DNA of 64,000 nt from Paractinoplanes abujensis (GTDB lineage Bacteria > Actinomycetota > Actinomycetes > Mycobacteriales > Micromonosporaceae), in NCBI RefSeq assembly GCF_014204895.1, contig NZ_JACHMF010000001.1, forward strand, positions 1,550,001 through 1,614,000, read 5' to 3'. Both the position numbers and the translations under genes were made by a program. Below are positions 23,761-32,655 of this stretch, piece by piece. A model generated the notes under the pieces. The model was not told the origin of the DNA and did no database searches. It worked only from the letters and a program-made list of their open reading frames with translations. Each line of letters opens with the position of its first letter. The stretch's first letter is position 1.

Positions 23761-24561
23761 TCAGGCGGGGGAGAGGCCGGCGTCGGCGAAGATGTGCCGG
23801 GCCAGGGCTGAGCTGAGGAACGTGACGAAGGCGTCGGCGGTCACGGGGTTGCCACCGGTGCTGGGGCGGATCGCCGTGTAGCGGTCGGCCAGCCCGGTGG
23901 CCTGCTCGAAGTCGACCGACCGGAGGTCGCCGCCCGCGGCCACCACGTCCGTGCGGTAGGTCAGGGCCGCGTCGGCGGCACCCGTACGGACCCGGGCCAG
24001 CGCGGTGGAGGCGTCGGCTTCGACGGAGGGGTGCCGCACGTCGACGGCGGCCGCGTCGAGGGCGGCCCGGCTGCCGCGGCCGCACGGGGTGGTTTCGGCG
24101 CACAGGGCGACCGTGGCGTCGCGCAGGTCGCCGATCGCGCGGATCCGGTCGCCGGTGGGGGGCAGGGCGATGACGATCGGGTTGCGGGCGACGACGGTGG
24201 GGGTGCCACGGTCGTGCGCGGCGGTGACCATGGTGGTGGCGGCCTCGTCGGACGAGAGGAACACGTCGACGGGCATGCCGTGCAGGATGTGCTGCGCGTG
24301 CTCGAGGCCGGCGCCGTAGTCGACGGACACCTCGGTGCCGGGGAACGCCTCCTCGAACTTGGGAACGAGCTGGGTCAGGGTGTCACGCAGGGGGTCGGCG
24401 GCGTGCACGACGACGGTGCCCCGGGGCGCGCCCGACGGTGCGGGACCGGCGCTGTGCTCGTGGCGATGTCCGGTGGGAACGGTGGGAGCGGGCGCGGCGG
24501 CCGGACCGGAGCACGCCGCCAGGCTGAGGACGACGACGAGGGTGACGCGGCGAAAGGTCAT
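23761..24561 (-). CDS. modA: ModA-like molybdate-binding lipoprotein
   Basis: A 266-residue substrate-binding protein. Lipobox LAAC is at about residues 14-17, followed by a Pro/His-rich linker with GHRHEH. The domain has VVVHAADPLRDTLTQLVPKF, VSVDYGAGLEHAQHILHGMP, DVFLSSDEAATTMVTA and a C-terminal DAFVTFLSSALARHIFADAG, all typical of ModA/Wzt-like oxyanion binders. ModA captures molybdate or tungstate for ModBC. No permease or ATPase gene lies beside it, so it either works with a distant importer or binds another anion. Confidence 0.82.
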   Translation of the reverse strand: MTFRRVTLVVVLSLAACSGPAAAPAPTVPTGHRHEHSAGPAPSGAPRGTVVVHAADPLRDTLTQLVPKFEEAFPGTEVSVDYGAGLEHAQHILHGMPVDVFLSSDEAATTMVTAAHDRGTPTVVARNPIVIALPPTGDRIRAIGDLRDATVALCAETTPCGRGSRAALDAAAVDVRHPSVEADASTALARVRTGAADAALTYRTDVVAAGGDLRSVDFEQATGLADRYTAIRPSTGGNPVTADAFVTFLSSALARHIFADAGLSPA

Positions 24562-24579
24562 CGATCTCCGTTCCCGGGG

Positions 24580-24611
24580 GCCGCCCGGCCCGTGGGGGCG
24601 GGCCGGGCGGC
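24580..24611 (-). terminator. Terminator hairpin between the LPMO and modA genes
   Basis: A perfect 12-bp stem GCCGCCCGGCCC / GGGCCGGGCGGC with an 8-base loop (24592-24599), just after the LPMO stop on the minus strand and before the modA start. Confidence 0.8.
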
Positions 24612-24627
24612 GGCGTGCGTACGGGGG

Positions 24628-25344
24628 TCAGCAGGCGCCCTTGTCCTGCCAGGCGCCCCACTCGCCGGTGGTGCCGGGCTCCTCGCCCTGCGTCCAGTAG
24701 CGCGCGGTGTAGGCCCGGCCCTTGTGCGAGACGTTCATGCCGCCCGTGTAGACGGCCGACGCGTTCCACGCCGCCCCGCAGGTGGTGGGCGGGTTCGTCG
24801 GCGGTGTGGTCGGCGGGTTGGTGCCGCCGCCGCTCACGGTGACGTCGACGCAGGAGTAGAACGCCATCGGGGTGTCGAAGATGTTCCAGACGGCCAGGAT
24901 CTTGTGCCGCCCGCCGGGCAGACCGGTCAGCTGGTGGCTGAGCACCTGCGGCGGCTGGGCGTTGCCGTTGGTGAACGTCTGGTGCAGCCGGCCGTCCACG
25001 TAGTACTGCCAATTGAGCGTGCGGTGCATGGCCGTGTTGCGCCAGGTGAACGCCGTCGAGCTGCCGACCGGGGTGACCCGCCAGCCCTTGTTGTCGTCGT
25101 TGAGCACCGTGTACGAGCTGCCGCCGCTGCAGCTGGTCGACCCCTTGGGCGCCTCGACGCTCTGGGGCTCGTACTGGATGGAACCGCAGTTGGCGACCGC
25201 GCCGGTGGCGCACTGGTCCTGACGGCTCGGGGGACTGGTGATCCAGCCATGGGCGCTGGCCGGGCTCGCGGGGGCAATGACAGCGATCAGCGGAGCGGTG
25301 AGGACGGCCGCGACCAGCAGGGCCAGTCTTCTTCTCAGGCTCAT
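24628..25344 (-). CDS. AA10 lytic polysaccharide monooxygenase with C-terminal CBM5/12
   Basis: A 238-residue secreted enzyme. After the signal peptide (cleaved after SASA) the mature protein starts with His (HGWITSPPSRQDQCA), the first ligand of the copper histidine brace. The second His is in FTWRNTAMHRTLNWQYYVDG. The AA10 body is followed by a Thr/Pro linker (TNPPTTPPTNPPT) and a chitin-binding module (AWNASAVYTGGMNVSHKGRA ... YWTQGEEPGTTGEWG). These enzymes oxidatively cleave crystalline chitin or cellulose; the chitin-type module favours chitin. The start at 25344 gives a standard signal peptide. Confidence 0.93.
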   Translation of the reverse strand: MSLRRRLALLVAAVLTAPLIAVIAPASPASAHGWITSPPSRQDQCATGAVANCGSIQYEPQSVEAPKGSTSCSGGSSYTVLNDDNKGWRVTPVGSSTAFTWRNTAMHRTLNWQYYVDGRLHQTFTNGNAQPPQVLSHQLTGLPGGRHKILAVWNIFDTPMAFYSCVDVTVSGGGTNPPTTPPTNPPTTCGAAWNASAVYTGGMNVSHKGRAYTARYWTQGEEPGTTGEWGAWQDKGAC

Positions 25345-25382
25345 TGTCGCTCCCTTCGGGGGATACGCGGAGCTTCGTCCCA

Positions 25383-26033
25383 TCAGCGAACGTCAATACA
25401 GTTAACTTTGTCAACAGTTCCTTCATCTTCCGAAGACGTGGTCGCCGCGAGCGCCGCGTATCTGCGGTCGGGCCGCTCCGGGAACTGATGTTGCAGGCGT
25501 TCGAGTTCGGTGAAGCCGGCCTTCGCGAGCCGGGCCGAGAAGGTGTCCACCGGCCACCGGTACGCGGTGACGACCGCATGATCGAAGGCGGCCACCTCGT
25601 CGTCGCTGTCGAAGAAGCCGATCACGAGCCGCCCGCCCGGAGCCAGCAGCCGGCGGAACCCGGCCAGCACCCCGTCCAGCTCCCGCGGCGGCAGGTGAAT
25701 CGTCGAATACCAGGAGAGGACACCCGCCACCGAGTGGTCCGCCACGTCGACCTCGGTCATGGAGCCGAGCCGGAACCGCGGGCCGGGGAAGGTCACCTGC
25801 GCGTGCTCGATGAACTCGGGCACCATGTCGACGCCGGTCACGTCGGCCCCCTGCGCGTGCAGGGCGGCGGACCAGTGACCGGGGCCGCACCCCAGATCGA
25901 GCACGGGACCGTCGAGGCCGGTGAGGTGGCGCCGGATCAGGGCCGCCTCGTCGCCGGTCTTCCAGTCGCCGTCGAACAGGCCGATGTACTGCTCGGACAG
26001 GGACGAATAGGCATCACGTACGGGCTGATTCAC
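25383..26033 (-). CDS. Class I SAM-dependent methyltransferase
   Basis: A 216-residue methyltransferase of the Methyltransf_25 type: VLDLGCGPGHWSAALHAQGA (motif I), VTGVDMVPEFIEHAQ (motif II), a SVAGVLSWYSTIHLPP strand, and GFRRLLAPGGRLVIGFFDSD. The N-terminal cap is short (YSSLSEQYIGLFDGDWKTGD). It lies upstream of the LPMO gene on the same strand, but no functional link is evident. The GGDEF gene is divergent from it. Confidence 0.85.
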   Translation of the reverse strand: MNQPVRDAYSSLSEQYIGLFDGDWKTGDEAALIRRHLTGLDGPVLDLGCGPGHWSAALHAQGADVTGVDMVPEFIEHAQVTFPGPRFRLGSMTEVDVADHSVAGVLSWYSTIHLPPRELDGVLAGFRRLLAPGGRLVIGFFDSDDEVAAFDHAVVTAYRWPVDTFSARLAKAGFTELERLQHQFPERPDRRYAALAATTSSEDEGTVDKVNCIDVR

Positions 26034-26107
26034 CGCGACACTCTAGAGGCTCGCAGGCCCCGTCCCGATCCTCAAGTAGCGTCGCGCGCGACCGATCGTC
26101 TGCGATC

Positions 26108-27529
26108 GTGCGGACACTGCCTCGACGAGCATCCGGCGCCCAGCGGGGACTGGCGTTGCTCTACGCCGCCGTGCTCGTCGCGGCCGGGGTCGCGCTGAGC
26201 GTCGGCGGCGGCGCGTTCGGCGCGGTGGCCGAGATCGGCCGGGCCCTGTTCGGGGTGGCCGGTCTCGTCGCCGCCCTGCTCGCCGCCCGTGACGTGACCT
26301 CGCGGGCACGGCAGGCATGGCGCGCGGTCGCGGTGAGCTTCGCGGTGCTGGCGGTGACACCGGTGATCGCGTTGTTCACCACGTCGCCGGTGCTCGACGA
26401 CGTCAGCCACGTCGCGTTCGTCGGCGCCCTGGTAATCGCCCTGCAGCTGTTCCCGCTGGCCCCCGCGAGCCGGCGGGAACGCTGGAAGACCGGGCTGGAC
26501 GCGGCAGTCGTGCTGGTCGGCGGTTTCATGCTGCTGTGGTTCCTCGCCATCGGCCCGTACGTGGACCGGCACGGCTGGACCAGCGAGGCGATGCTGCTCC
26601 CCGTCGTCGACCTGGCCCTGCTGTTCAGCGTCTCCCGCGCGCTGCTGCGCCGGGCCGAAGGGGCGCTGCGCCCGCTCGCGGCGGGCGCGCTGGTCCTGTT
26701 CGCCGGTGACGCCGTCCACGGCGCGACCTCGCAGCTCTCCCCGTGGCAGTTCCTCGTCTGGCTCACCGCCGACGCCCTGCTCGTGGCGGCGGCGGTCGAA
26801 CAGCGGCGACCCGTCGTCCGCCGCCCCTTCGCGCCCGTGCGGTACCTGCCGTACGCGGCCGTGGCCGTCGCGCACGGGCTGATGCTGCTGGCCGCTGTTC
26901 AACAGGGCGCCCTGTTCCCGTGGGGCGGCTTGGCCCTGGGCGGCGCCACGATCAGCGTGATCGTGCTGACCCGGCAGGCCATCGTGCAGCGTGAGAGCGA
27001 CGAGCGCGCGGTCACCGACGAGCTGACCGGCCTGGCCAACCGGGCCCGCTTCCGCGAGACCTCGCACCGCGCGCTGGCCCGGGGCGAGCGGACCGGCCGG
27101 CTCAGCGCCGTGCTGGTGATCGACCTCAACGGCTTCAAGGAGGTCAACGACACTCTCGGGCACAAGTCGGGCGACCTCGTGCTGGTCGAGTTCGCCAAGG
27201 CGCTGCGGGCCGGCGTGCCGTCGTGGGGGCTGCCGTGCCGGCTCGGCGGCGACGAGTTCGCGGTGGTGCTGCCCGACCTCGACTTCGCCGAGCAGGCCTA
27301 CGACGTGGCCGGCGCGCTCGCCTCGGCCCTGGCCCCGGTGGTGGTCGAGGGCCGGCTGATGCCGCTGGCGGCCGGCATCGGCATCGCCGTGTCGGGCCCG
27401 GGCGAGCTGACCCACGACGTGATCGTGCACCGGGCCGACCTGGCCATGTATCGCGCCAAGCGGCTGGGACCGCAGACCCGCTGGGCCGTCTGGCAGGAGT
27501 CGTTCGAGCAGGACCGTGCGGCCGCCTAG
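26108..27529 (+). CDS. Membrane-bound diguanylate cyclase (GGDEF)
   Basis: A 473-residue protein. The first ~290 residues form eight or nine membrane helices with no known sensor signature. The C-terminal GGDEF domain runs from ELTGLANRARFRETSHRALA through LVIDLNGFKEVNDTLGHKSG to the intact active site RLGGDEFAVVLPD at about residue 378. It should make the second messenger c-di-GMP in response to a membrane signal. The GTG start at 26108 is the best fit. Its end overlaps the SagB-like gene by 4 bases, tail to tail. Confidence 0.88.
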   Translation: MRTLPRRASGAQRGLALLYAAVLVAAGVALSVGGGAFGAVAEIGRALFGVAGLVAALLAARDVTSRARQAWRAVAVSFAVLAVTPVIALFTTSPVLDDVSHVAFVGALVIALQLFPLAPASRRERWKTGLDAAVVLVGGFMLLWFLAIGPYVDRHGWTSEAMLLPVVDLALLFSVSRALLRRAEGALRPLAAGALVLFAGDAVHGATSQLSPWQFLVWLTADALLVAAAVEQRRPVVRRPFAPVRYLPYAAVAVAHGLMLLAAVQQGALFPWGGLALGGATISVIVLTRQAIVQRESDERAVTDELTGLANRARFRETSHRALARGERTGRLSAVLVIDLNGFKEVNDTLGHKSGDLVLVEFAKALRAGVPSWGLPCRLGGDEFAVVLPDLDFAEQAYDVAGALASALAPVVVEGRLMPLAAGIGIAVSGPGELTHDVIVHRADLAMYRAKRLGPQTRWAVWQESFEQDRAAA

Positions 27530-28950
27530 TCGACCACGCGTGGCATCACCCGGCGCACGGTGACGGGGTCGCCGGGGCTGCCGCCCGCCTTGGACTTGTA
27601 TTCGGGCACGCCGACGCAGGTGAACAGCAGCGTCACCAGGTCTTCGGGCTCGTGCAGCAGCGCGGGCACCTCGGAGTCGAGGAAGGTCATGCCGGTGGCG
27701 CCGGCCCCGACCGCGTACGCGGCCAGGTGCAGGCGGCCCTCGACGAGACCGGCGGCGAGCTGGGCCGTGCGGTAGGAGCGGTCGTCCAGGCCGGCGCCGG
27801 GCGCGGCCGCTATCACCACGTACGCCGCCTCGGCCGACAACGACTGGCCCAGCGAGACGCGTTCCAGCTCGGACCGAAGATCGCCGGGCACGATCGGATG
27901 CTCCAGATCGGGCCAGCGGTAGATGCCGGGCGCGACGCCGTCGACGCCGTGCACGGCCACCCAGTGCGGGATCTCGACGCCACGCAGCGCGGCCGCCATG
28001 GGCCAGGTCAGCGACTCACGGGGGAGGGTCTTCGTGCGGTCCATGCGGCGCTGCGAGCCCCGGCGGCGGATCACGGCATCGAGAGTGTCGCTCTCGACGA
28101 CGGCCTCGACGGGGTCGCCGGTCGGCCACGGACCGCCCGGGCCGGCCTGGTCGCCGGCCCGCTGCGCCTGCGTGACCAGGGGAAACTCGATCGGTGGGAG
28201 GTCGCCGGGGGTGGCCGGGCCGGTCGAGACGACGGCCGGCGCGCCGTCGCCCAGGGTGAGCAGCGCGAGCGGGAACTCGTGCACCCCGTCCGCGCCGACC
28301 AGCGCGGTGACCTGGGCGTCAGGGAACACCGTGCGCAAGCGCGGGCCGAACGCGGCGGCGGCCGCCTCCAGCTGGGCCAGCAGGGTGCCCGCGTCCCAGT
28401 AGAGGTGGCGGAAGCCGCGCTCGGCGTAACGCCAGCCGGTGCGCCACGGCACGCCGGTGACGACGAGGGTGGTGGTGTCGCCCTCGGTGGGCGGGCCGAT
28501 CCGCACGAGGGCGTGCGCCACCGGGTCGTACCAGTGCACGCCGTCGTCGACCCCCTCGACCGCACGGGTCACCGCGTAGACCTCGAGCGGGAAGCGGGCC
28601 CCGGCCGAGCCGGCCGCGCGGAACAGCATCGAGCGCCCGTCACGGGTCATCGTGCGCACCACGCCGGCCCCGAGGAACAGCACCCGGCCGAGGTGGGCGG
28701 CGTCCAGCGGCTGGGCGGGCGGGGCGTGGCCGGACAGCACGTCGGCGGCCGCCACGCCCGGGTCGGGCCACTCGCGCGGCAGCGGCGTGACCGGCAGGCC
28801 GTCGGGATAACCCTTGACCTGCGGCGGGGAGGTCTCGGGATCGTTCGGTCTCAGGTCGTGCCGCACGCGGGGGTCGTCGGCGGGGACGTCCCACTCGCGG
28901 TCACCCGAATAGGACGTGAGGCGGTGCAGCAGGCCGGCGCCGGTTTCCAT
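27526..28950 (-). CDS. SagB-type (double nitroreductase domain) flavin oxidoreductase
   Basis: About 474 residues with two nitroreductase-like halves. The first has LGRVLFLGAGVVRTMTRDGR and RAAGSAGARFPLEVYAVTRA; the second has VIRRRGSQRRMDRTKTLPRE and TAQLAAGLVEGRLHLAAYAV with GATGMTFLDSEVPALL. This matches McbC/SagB-like FMN dehydrogenases that oxidise azolines to azoles in peptide natural products. No cyclodehydratase or precursor peptide lies nearby, so the substrate is open. Start ATG 28950 or GTG 28956. Confidence 0.8.
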   Translation of the reverse strand: METGAGLLHRLTSYSGDREWDVPADDPRVRHDLRPNDPETSPPQVKGYPDGLPVTPLPREWPDPGVAAADVLSGHAPPAQPLDAAHLGRVLFLGAGVVRTMTRDGRSMLFRAAGSAGARFPLEVYAVTRAVEGVDDGVHWYDPVAHALVRIGPPTEGDTTTLVVTGVPWRTGWRYAERGFRHLYWDAGTLLAQLEAAAAAFGPRLRTVFPDAQVTALVGADGVHEFPLALLTLGDGAPAVVSTGPATPGDLPPIEFPLVTQAQRAGDQAGPGGPWPTGDPVEAVVESDTLDAVIRRRGSQRRMDRTKTLPRESLTWPMAAALRGVEIPHWVAVHGVDGVAPGIYRWPDLEHPIVPGDLRSELERVSLGQSLSAEAAYVVIAAAPGAGLDDRSYRTAQLAAGLVEGRLHLAAYAVGAGATGMTFLDSEVPALLHEPEDLVTLLFTCVGVPEYKSKAGGSPGDPVTVRRVMPRVVD

Positions 28951-29003
28951 GTCCACAGCGCTACTCTGCCATCCGGGTACGACAAAACTAGGCGAGGACG
29001 GTC

Positions 29004-29402
29004 ATGGCCAGCATCTTCACGCAGATCATCAACGGCGACCTGCCGGGGCGCTTCGTCTGGTCCGACGACCGGGTGGCCGCGTTCCTGACCATCGCGCCGC
29101 TCACCGCCGGGCACACGCTGGTCGTGCCGCGCGAGGAGATCGACGACTGGACCCGGATGCCGGCCGACCTCGCCGCCCACGTGATGGCGGTCAGCCACAC
29201 GATCGGCGGGGCGCTCAAGCGGGCGTACGGGTCGCCCCGGGTCGGCCTGGTGATCGCCGGTTTCGAGGTCCCGCACGCCCACGTGCACGTCTTCCCCGCG
29301 TACGAGATGGCCGACTTCGACTTCGCCCGCGCCGACGCCGACGTGCCCGCCGCGCGGCTGGACGAGGACCTCAAGCGGATCCAGGCCGCTTTGGGCAGCT
29401 AG
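29004..29402 (+). CDS. HIT-family nucleotide hydrolase/transferase
   Basis: A 132-residue Hint/HIT protein. It has the N-terminal SIFTQIINGDLPGRFVWSDD, AFLTIAPLTAGHTLVVPREE, and the active-site triad in FEVPHAHVHVFPAYEM (HxHxH). HIT proteins hydrolyse AMP-linked nucleotides such as adenosine phosphoramidates or Ap4A. ATG 29004 follows GGCGAGGA. It is divergent from the SagB-like gene. Confidence 0.92.
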   Translation: MASIFTQIINGDLPGRFVWSDDRVAAFLTIAPLTAGHTLVVPREEIDDWTRMPADLAAHVMAVSHTIGGALKRAYGSPRVGLVIAGFEVPHAHVHVFPAYEMADFDFARADADVPAARLDEDLKRIQAALGS

Positions 29403-30130
29403 CTGTCGCAGGCCACGCCGTCGCCGTCGCGGTCCAGGTCGTAGATGTCGTCGCCGATGACGTCGACCGGGCCCTTCACGTAGGCGGGTCCGTTCCCGCT
29501 GCCGCCCGCGCAGTCCACGTCACTGGCGATCGGCACGCACCCGCTGTAGTTCGGGTCGCATTCGCTCTCGGCCTTGACCCCGACGGCGATCACCTGCGCG
29601 ACGGGCCGGCGCTTGACGACGGACTTGACCATGCGCCGCTTGCTCGGCTCGCCGTTGGTGTAGGTGATCTGCCAGGTCACCGTGCGCACGCCCGGCACAC
29701 CCTTGGTCCGTACGCGGGTCTTGCCCTCGGCCAGGGAGTCGTCGGAGACCTTGCGGGTGGGGAACGGAATCTTGGTGTCGACGGTCATGGTCTTCTTGGT
29801 GGTGCCGGCCGCGGTGGTCGCCGGCGCCGCGGCCGGATCCGTGCCGGTCGCCGCCGGATCCGTCACCGTGGCCGCGGCCGTCTGCTCCGCCGTGGGGCCC
29901 GGCGGCGCCGTGGCGGTCGCCGTCGTTGCCGTCTCGACCGGCTGCACGTCGGCCGCGAGCCGGTCGGTCTCCGGGCTGTCGCTGCTGCTGTTGCCGCCGC
30001 TCGCGACCACGCCGACCGCGGCCACGCCTCCGAGGCAGGGGAGCGCCAGCGCGGCCGCGATCAGGCCCACGCGTTGCCGGAGGGTGAGCCGTTGCCAGAA
30101 GCCGGGCCGGTGCGGTGTCTGATACGTCAC
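29399..30130 (-). CDS. Membrane-anchored G5-domain protein with C-terminal excalibur motif
   Basis: A 243-residue protein. One hydrophobic helix near the N-terminus (VGLIAAALALPCLGGVAAVG) is followed by a long Thr/Ala/Pro-rich linker, then a G5 domain (KIPFPTRKVSDDSLAEGKTR through TNGEPSKRRMVKSVVKRRPV). The end is an excalibur calcium-binding motif (DLDRDGDGVACDS). Such proteins sit outside the membrane at the cell wall; G5 domains are found in Rpf-like and adhesin proteins. The GTG start at 30130 is used, as no ATG lies nearer the helix. Confidence 0.85.
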   Translation of the reverse strand: MTYQTPHRPGFWQRLTLRQRVGLIAAALALPCLGGVAAVGVVASGGNSSSDSPETDRLAADVQPVETATTATATAPPGPTAEQTAAATVTDPAATGTDPAAAPATTAAGTTKKTMTVDTKIPFPTRKVSDDSLAEGKTRVRTKGVPGVRTVTWQITYTNGEPSKRRMVKSVVKRRPVAQVIAVGVKAESECDPNYSGCVPIASDVDCAGGSGNGPAYVKGPVDVIGDDIYDLDRDGDGVACDS

Positions 30131-30300
30131 CGCGCCAGTCTGGACGTCCCGTTTGCCCCCGCGCGTCGGCGCTTCGGCCGACGACCCTGGCCGAAAGAGC
30201 CGAACCGTCGACGCCTCTTTGCCGGCGGCACCGCGTAACGGAGGACCCGCGCGCGACGACGTGGCCGGCCTGATCCGGCCGAGCTCGTGGACGACGAGGG

Positions 30301-30672
30301 TCAGTCCGCGACGAACAGGGCGATCGTGCCGCCCAGCGGGGTGAGCATGAAAGCCGCGACGGCACAGGTGAGCACGGTGGCGGCGAGGCTCCACCGGGAA
30401 GCACCGCGGCGCAGCACGAGCGGCACGACCGAGAGGGCGACGAGCGCGATCATGAACGGCGCGCCGAGCAGTGTGATGAAGAAGCCCGGCACCCCCAGCA
30501 GCCAGCCCGGCACGATCCACAGCCAGGTGGGCGGGTCGGCCCGCGGCGCCCACAGGTAGGGCACGACGGCGGCGGCCACGTACGCCGCGACGACGTAGAG
30601 CTGCACGACCGCGATCGGCCCGGGGCCCCGGGTGGGCGCCGACGCCCGGCTGGTCACGTCGGTGGTTGTCAT
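30301..30672 (-). CDS. Small membrane protein of unknown function
   Basis: A 123-residue protein with three or four hydrophobic segments (VVQLYVVAAYVAAAVVPYLW, WLWIVPGWLLGVPGFFITLL, FMIALVALSVVPLVLRRG, AATVLTCAVAAFMLTPLG) and a short polar N-terminus. I recognise no family. It is divergent from the DUF402 gene, and their start codons overlap if both annotated starts are used. A small hairpin (TTCGGCC/GGCCGAA, 30173-30195) downstream could end it. Confidence 0.65.
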   Translation of the reverse strand: MTTTDVTSRASAPTRGPGPIAVVQLYVVAAYVAAAVVPYLWAPRADPPTWLWIVPGWLLGVPGFFITLLGAPFMIALVALSVVPLVLRRGASRWSLAATVLTCAVAAFMLTPLGGTIALFVAD

Positions 30673-31213
30673 GACCGTGACTGTAGACCGCGCCGTGAAG
30701 GGCTATGGTCCGCCGGTGCGTCTGTGGAAGATCAAGCGTCCGGGTGGGGTCCACTTGTTCGAGCTGCGGACCGTGGCCGAGGATGCGGAGGGCGCCTGGC
30801 TCGCGGGGCCGGCCGGGTCGCCGTGGGTGGCGCCGCACGATCGGGGAACGTCGGCGATGCCCGTCGTGGTGTGGCTGGCCGAGGGGCGGCCCTGGGCGGC
30901 GTGGTGGGTCGGTGATCCGGGCGACCGGCGGCTCGAGATCGACGTGTGCCTGCCACCCGAGCCCGTCGAGGACGGCTGGCGATATGTGGATCTGGAGCTC
31001 GACCCGGTGCTGCACCTCGCGGACGGGCGGGTCGAGATAGAGGACTGGGACGAGTACGAGGAGTCGCTGCTGCGCGGCTGGATGACCGCGGACGACGGCG
31101 AGCTCGCGCGGGCCACGGCGCAGGCGTGCGCCGAGGAGCTCCGGGGGCCCGCGAAGCCGTGGCGGGAACGCGGATGGGAGCTGCTCGACGGTCTGGAACG
31201 GGGGGCCGGGTGA
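30671..31213 (+). CDS. DUF402-family protein (nucleoside phosphatase-like)
   Basis: Up to 180 residues. The DUF402 core is visible: VVWLAEGRPWAAWWVGDPGD, RYVDLELDPVLHLADGRVEI and EDWDEYEESLLRGWMT, the acidic metal-binding face of this family (nucleoside di/triphosphatases or tRNA-associated phosphatases in characterised members). The start is uncertain: ATG 30671 overlaps the divergent gene's start, while GTG 30695 or GTG 30716 would avoid that. Its stop overlaps the next gene's GTG start. Confidence 0.78.
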   Translation: MTVTVDRAVKGYGPPVRLWKIKRPGGVHLFELRTVAEDAEGAWLAGPAGSPWVAPHDRGTSAMPVVVWLAEGRPWAAWWVGDPGDRRLEIDVCLPPEPVEDGWRYVDLELDPVLHLADGRVEIEDWDEYEESLLRGWMTADDGELARATAQACAEELRGPAKPWRERGWELLDGLERGAG

Positions 31214-31665
31214 ACGAGGACGCCGTGCTGGCCCGGATCGGGCAGGCCGTCGAGATGCACCACGGCCGCGGGCGGCCGGATGCCGCGCGGGAGATGTTCG
31301 CGGGGATCTGGGCGGAGATCGGCGGTGAGCGGGGAGACCCGCTGCACGTGTGCGTGCTCGCTCACTCGATGTCCGACGTGCAGGACGACCCCGAGCGGGA
31401 GCTGGAGTGGGAGTTGCGCGCGCTGGACGCGGCCGGGCGGCTGACCGACGAACGGGTGGCCGCGGCCGGGGTCCCGCTGACGGTGGCCGGGCTGTATCCG
31501 TCGCTGCACCTCAACCTGGCCGACTGCTGTCGCAGGCTCGGCCACCTCGACCGGGCCCGCGAGCATCTGGCGCAGGCGCGGGCCACGATCGGCGCGCTCG
31601 GCGACGACGACTACGGCCGCCTGATCCGCGACGGACTGGACCGTCTGGCGCGCGACCTGGCCTGA
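31210..31665 (+). CDS. Helical TPR-like hypothetical protein coupled to DUF402 gene
   Basis: A 151-residue all-helical protein with TPR-like pairs, e.g. LAHSMSDVQDDPERELEWEL and LHLNLADCCRRLGHLDRARE. This matches the short tetratricopeptide-type proteins common in actinobacteria whose partners are unknown. The GTG start overlaps the DUF402 stop (GTGA), so both are made together. No catalytic motif is seen. Confidence 0.7.
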   Translation: MNEDAVLARIGQAVEMHHGRGRPDAAREMFAGIWAEIGGERGDPLHVCVLAHSMSDVQDDPERELEWELRALDAAGRLTDERVAAAGVPLTVAGLYPSLHLNLADCCRRLGHLDRAREHLAQARATIGALGDDDYGRLIRDGLDRLARDLA

Positions 31666-31785
31666 GGTACGAAAGAACCAAAACGTTTACGCCTATGTGC
31701 ACACTCCGGCGTCCGGCGGGGTCTCGCCGACGGCGGTTCTCGGCTACCGTGAGCGCACGTCCTTGTTGGAGAGTGGGGGTTCGCC

Positions 31786-32655
31786 ATGCGCCTCGTCCCC
31801 GGAATTCTGATGCTCTCGCTGGCAGTCGTGCTCGTCGAGGCGGCGCCGGCCCACGCGGCGTCCCCCGGCGGCCGCATCCTTGCGGTCGACGAGGGCGGGC
31901 AGGGGGTCTTCAGCGTGCGCGCCCGCGGCGGTGACGTGCGCAGCCTCAACCTGGCCATTCCGGCGTACGGGCATCCCGACTTCTCGCCCGACGGCAAGCG
32001 CGTCACGTTCGCCGAGCAGTACAGCGTCTACACGGTCAAGGCCGACGGCACCGACCGCCGGTGGGTCATCGACGGACCGTCGGCGCCGGCCTTCCCGCGC
32101 TGGTCGCCTGACGGCACCGAGATCGGCTTCGAGTCGGGCAACATCATGGCGGGCGCGGTCGCCGCCCCGGCCGGCCGCCCGGTCTACACGGGCTCCGACG
32201 GCGGTTCGCTCACCTTCGACTGGTCGCCCGACGGGCGGCACGTGGCGGTCGTGCTGTCGTGGACCGTCGGCGGTGAACCGTGGGACCCGATCTACGCCCG
32301 CGACATCTGGATCGCCCGCGCCGACGGCTCGAACGTCGCCCGCCGCCTCACCAGCCGCGCGGAGGCGTGGGATCCGTACCGGATCGCGTGGAGCCCCGAC
32401 GGCCGCACCCTCGCCGCCGAAGCTCTGGGTGACTTGTGGTCGATCGACGTGCGCAGCGGCGCCACGACCAACCTGACCGGCACGCCCACGGTCGTCGAGT
32501 CGAGCCCGATCTGGTCGCCCGACAACCGGGTGCTCGCGTTCGGCCGCCAGGCCGCGGGGGCCACCGGCCCGCAGGTGTGGTTGCGTCCGGCCCGGTCCCG
32601 CGGCGACACCGGGCGCAGCCTGGGCGTCGACGGCGTCCCGACGAGCTGGCGCTGA
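31786..32655 (+). CDS. Secreted TolB/WD40-like beta-propeller protein
   Basis: A 289-residue exported protein. The signal peptide MRLVPGILMLSLAVVLVEAA ends at AHAA. Several PD40-type repeats follow (HPDFSPDGKRVTFAE, FPRWSPDGTEIGFESG, FDWSPDGRHVAVVLSW, IAWSPDGRTLAAEALGDL, SPIWSPDNRVLAFG), which build a beta-propeller. Such propellers mediate protein contacts outside the cell; no enzyme motif is visible. A GTTGGAGAG site precedes ATG 31786. Confidence 0.82.
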   Translation: MRLVPGILMLSLAVVLVEAAPAHAASPGGRILAVDEGGQGVFSVRARGGDVRSLNLAIPAYGHPDFSPDGKRVTFAEQYSVYTVKADGTDRRWVIDGPSAPAFPRWSPDGTEIGFESGNIMAGAVAAPAGRPVYTGSDGGSLTFDWSPDGRHVAVVLSWTVGGEPWDPIYARDIWIARADGSNVARRLTSRAEAWDPYRIAWSPDGRTLAAEALGDLWSIDVRSGATTNLTGTPTVVESSPIWSPDNRVLAFGRQAAGATGPQVWLRPARSRGDTGRSLGVDGVPTSWR

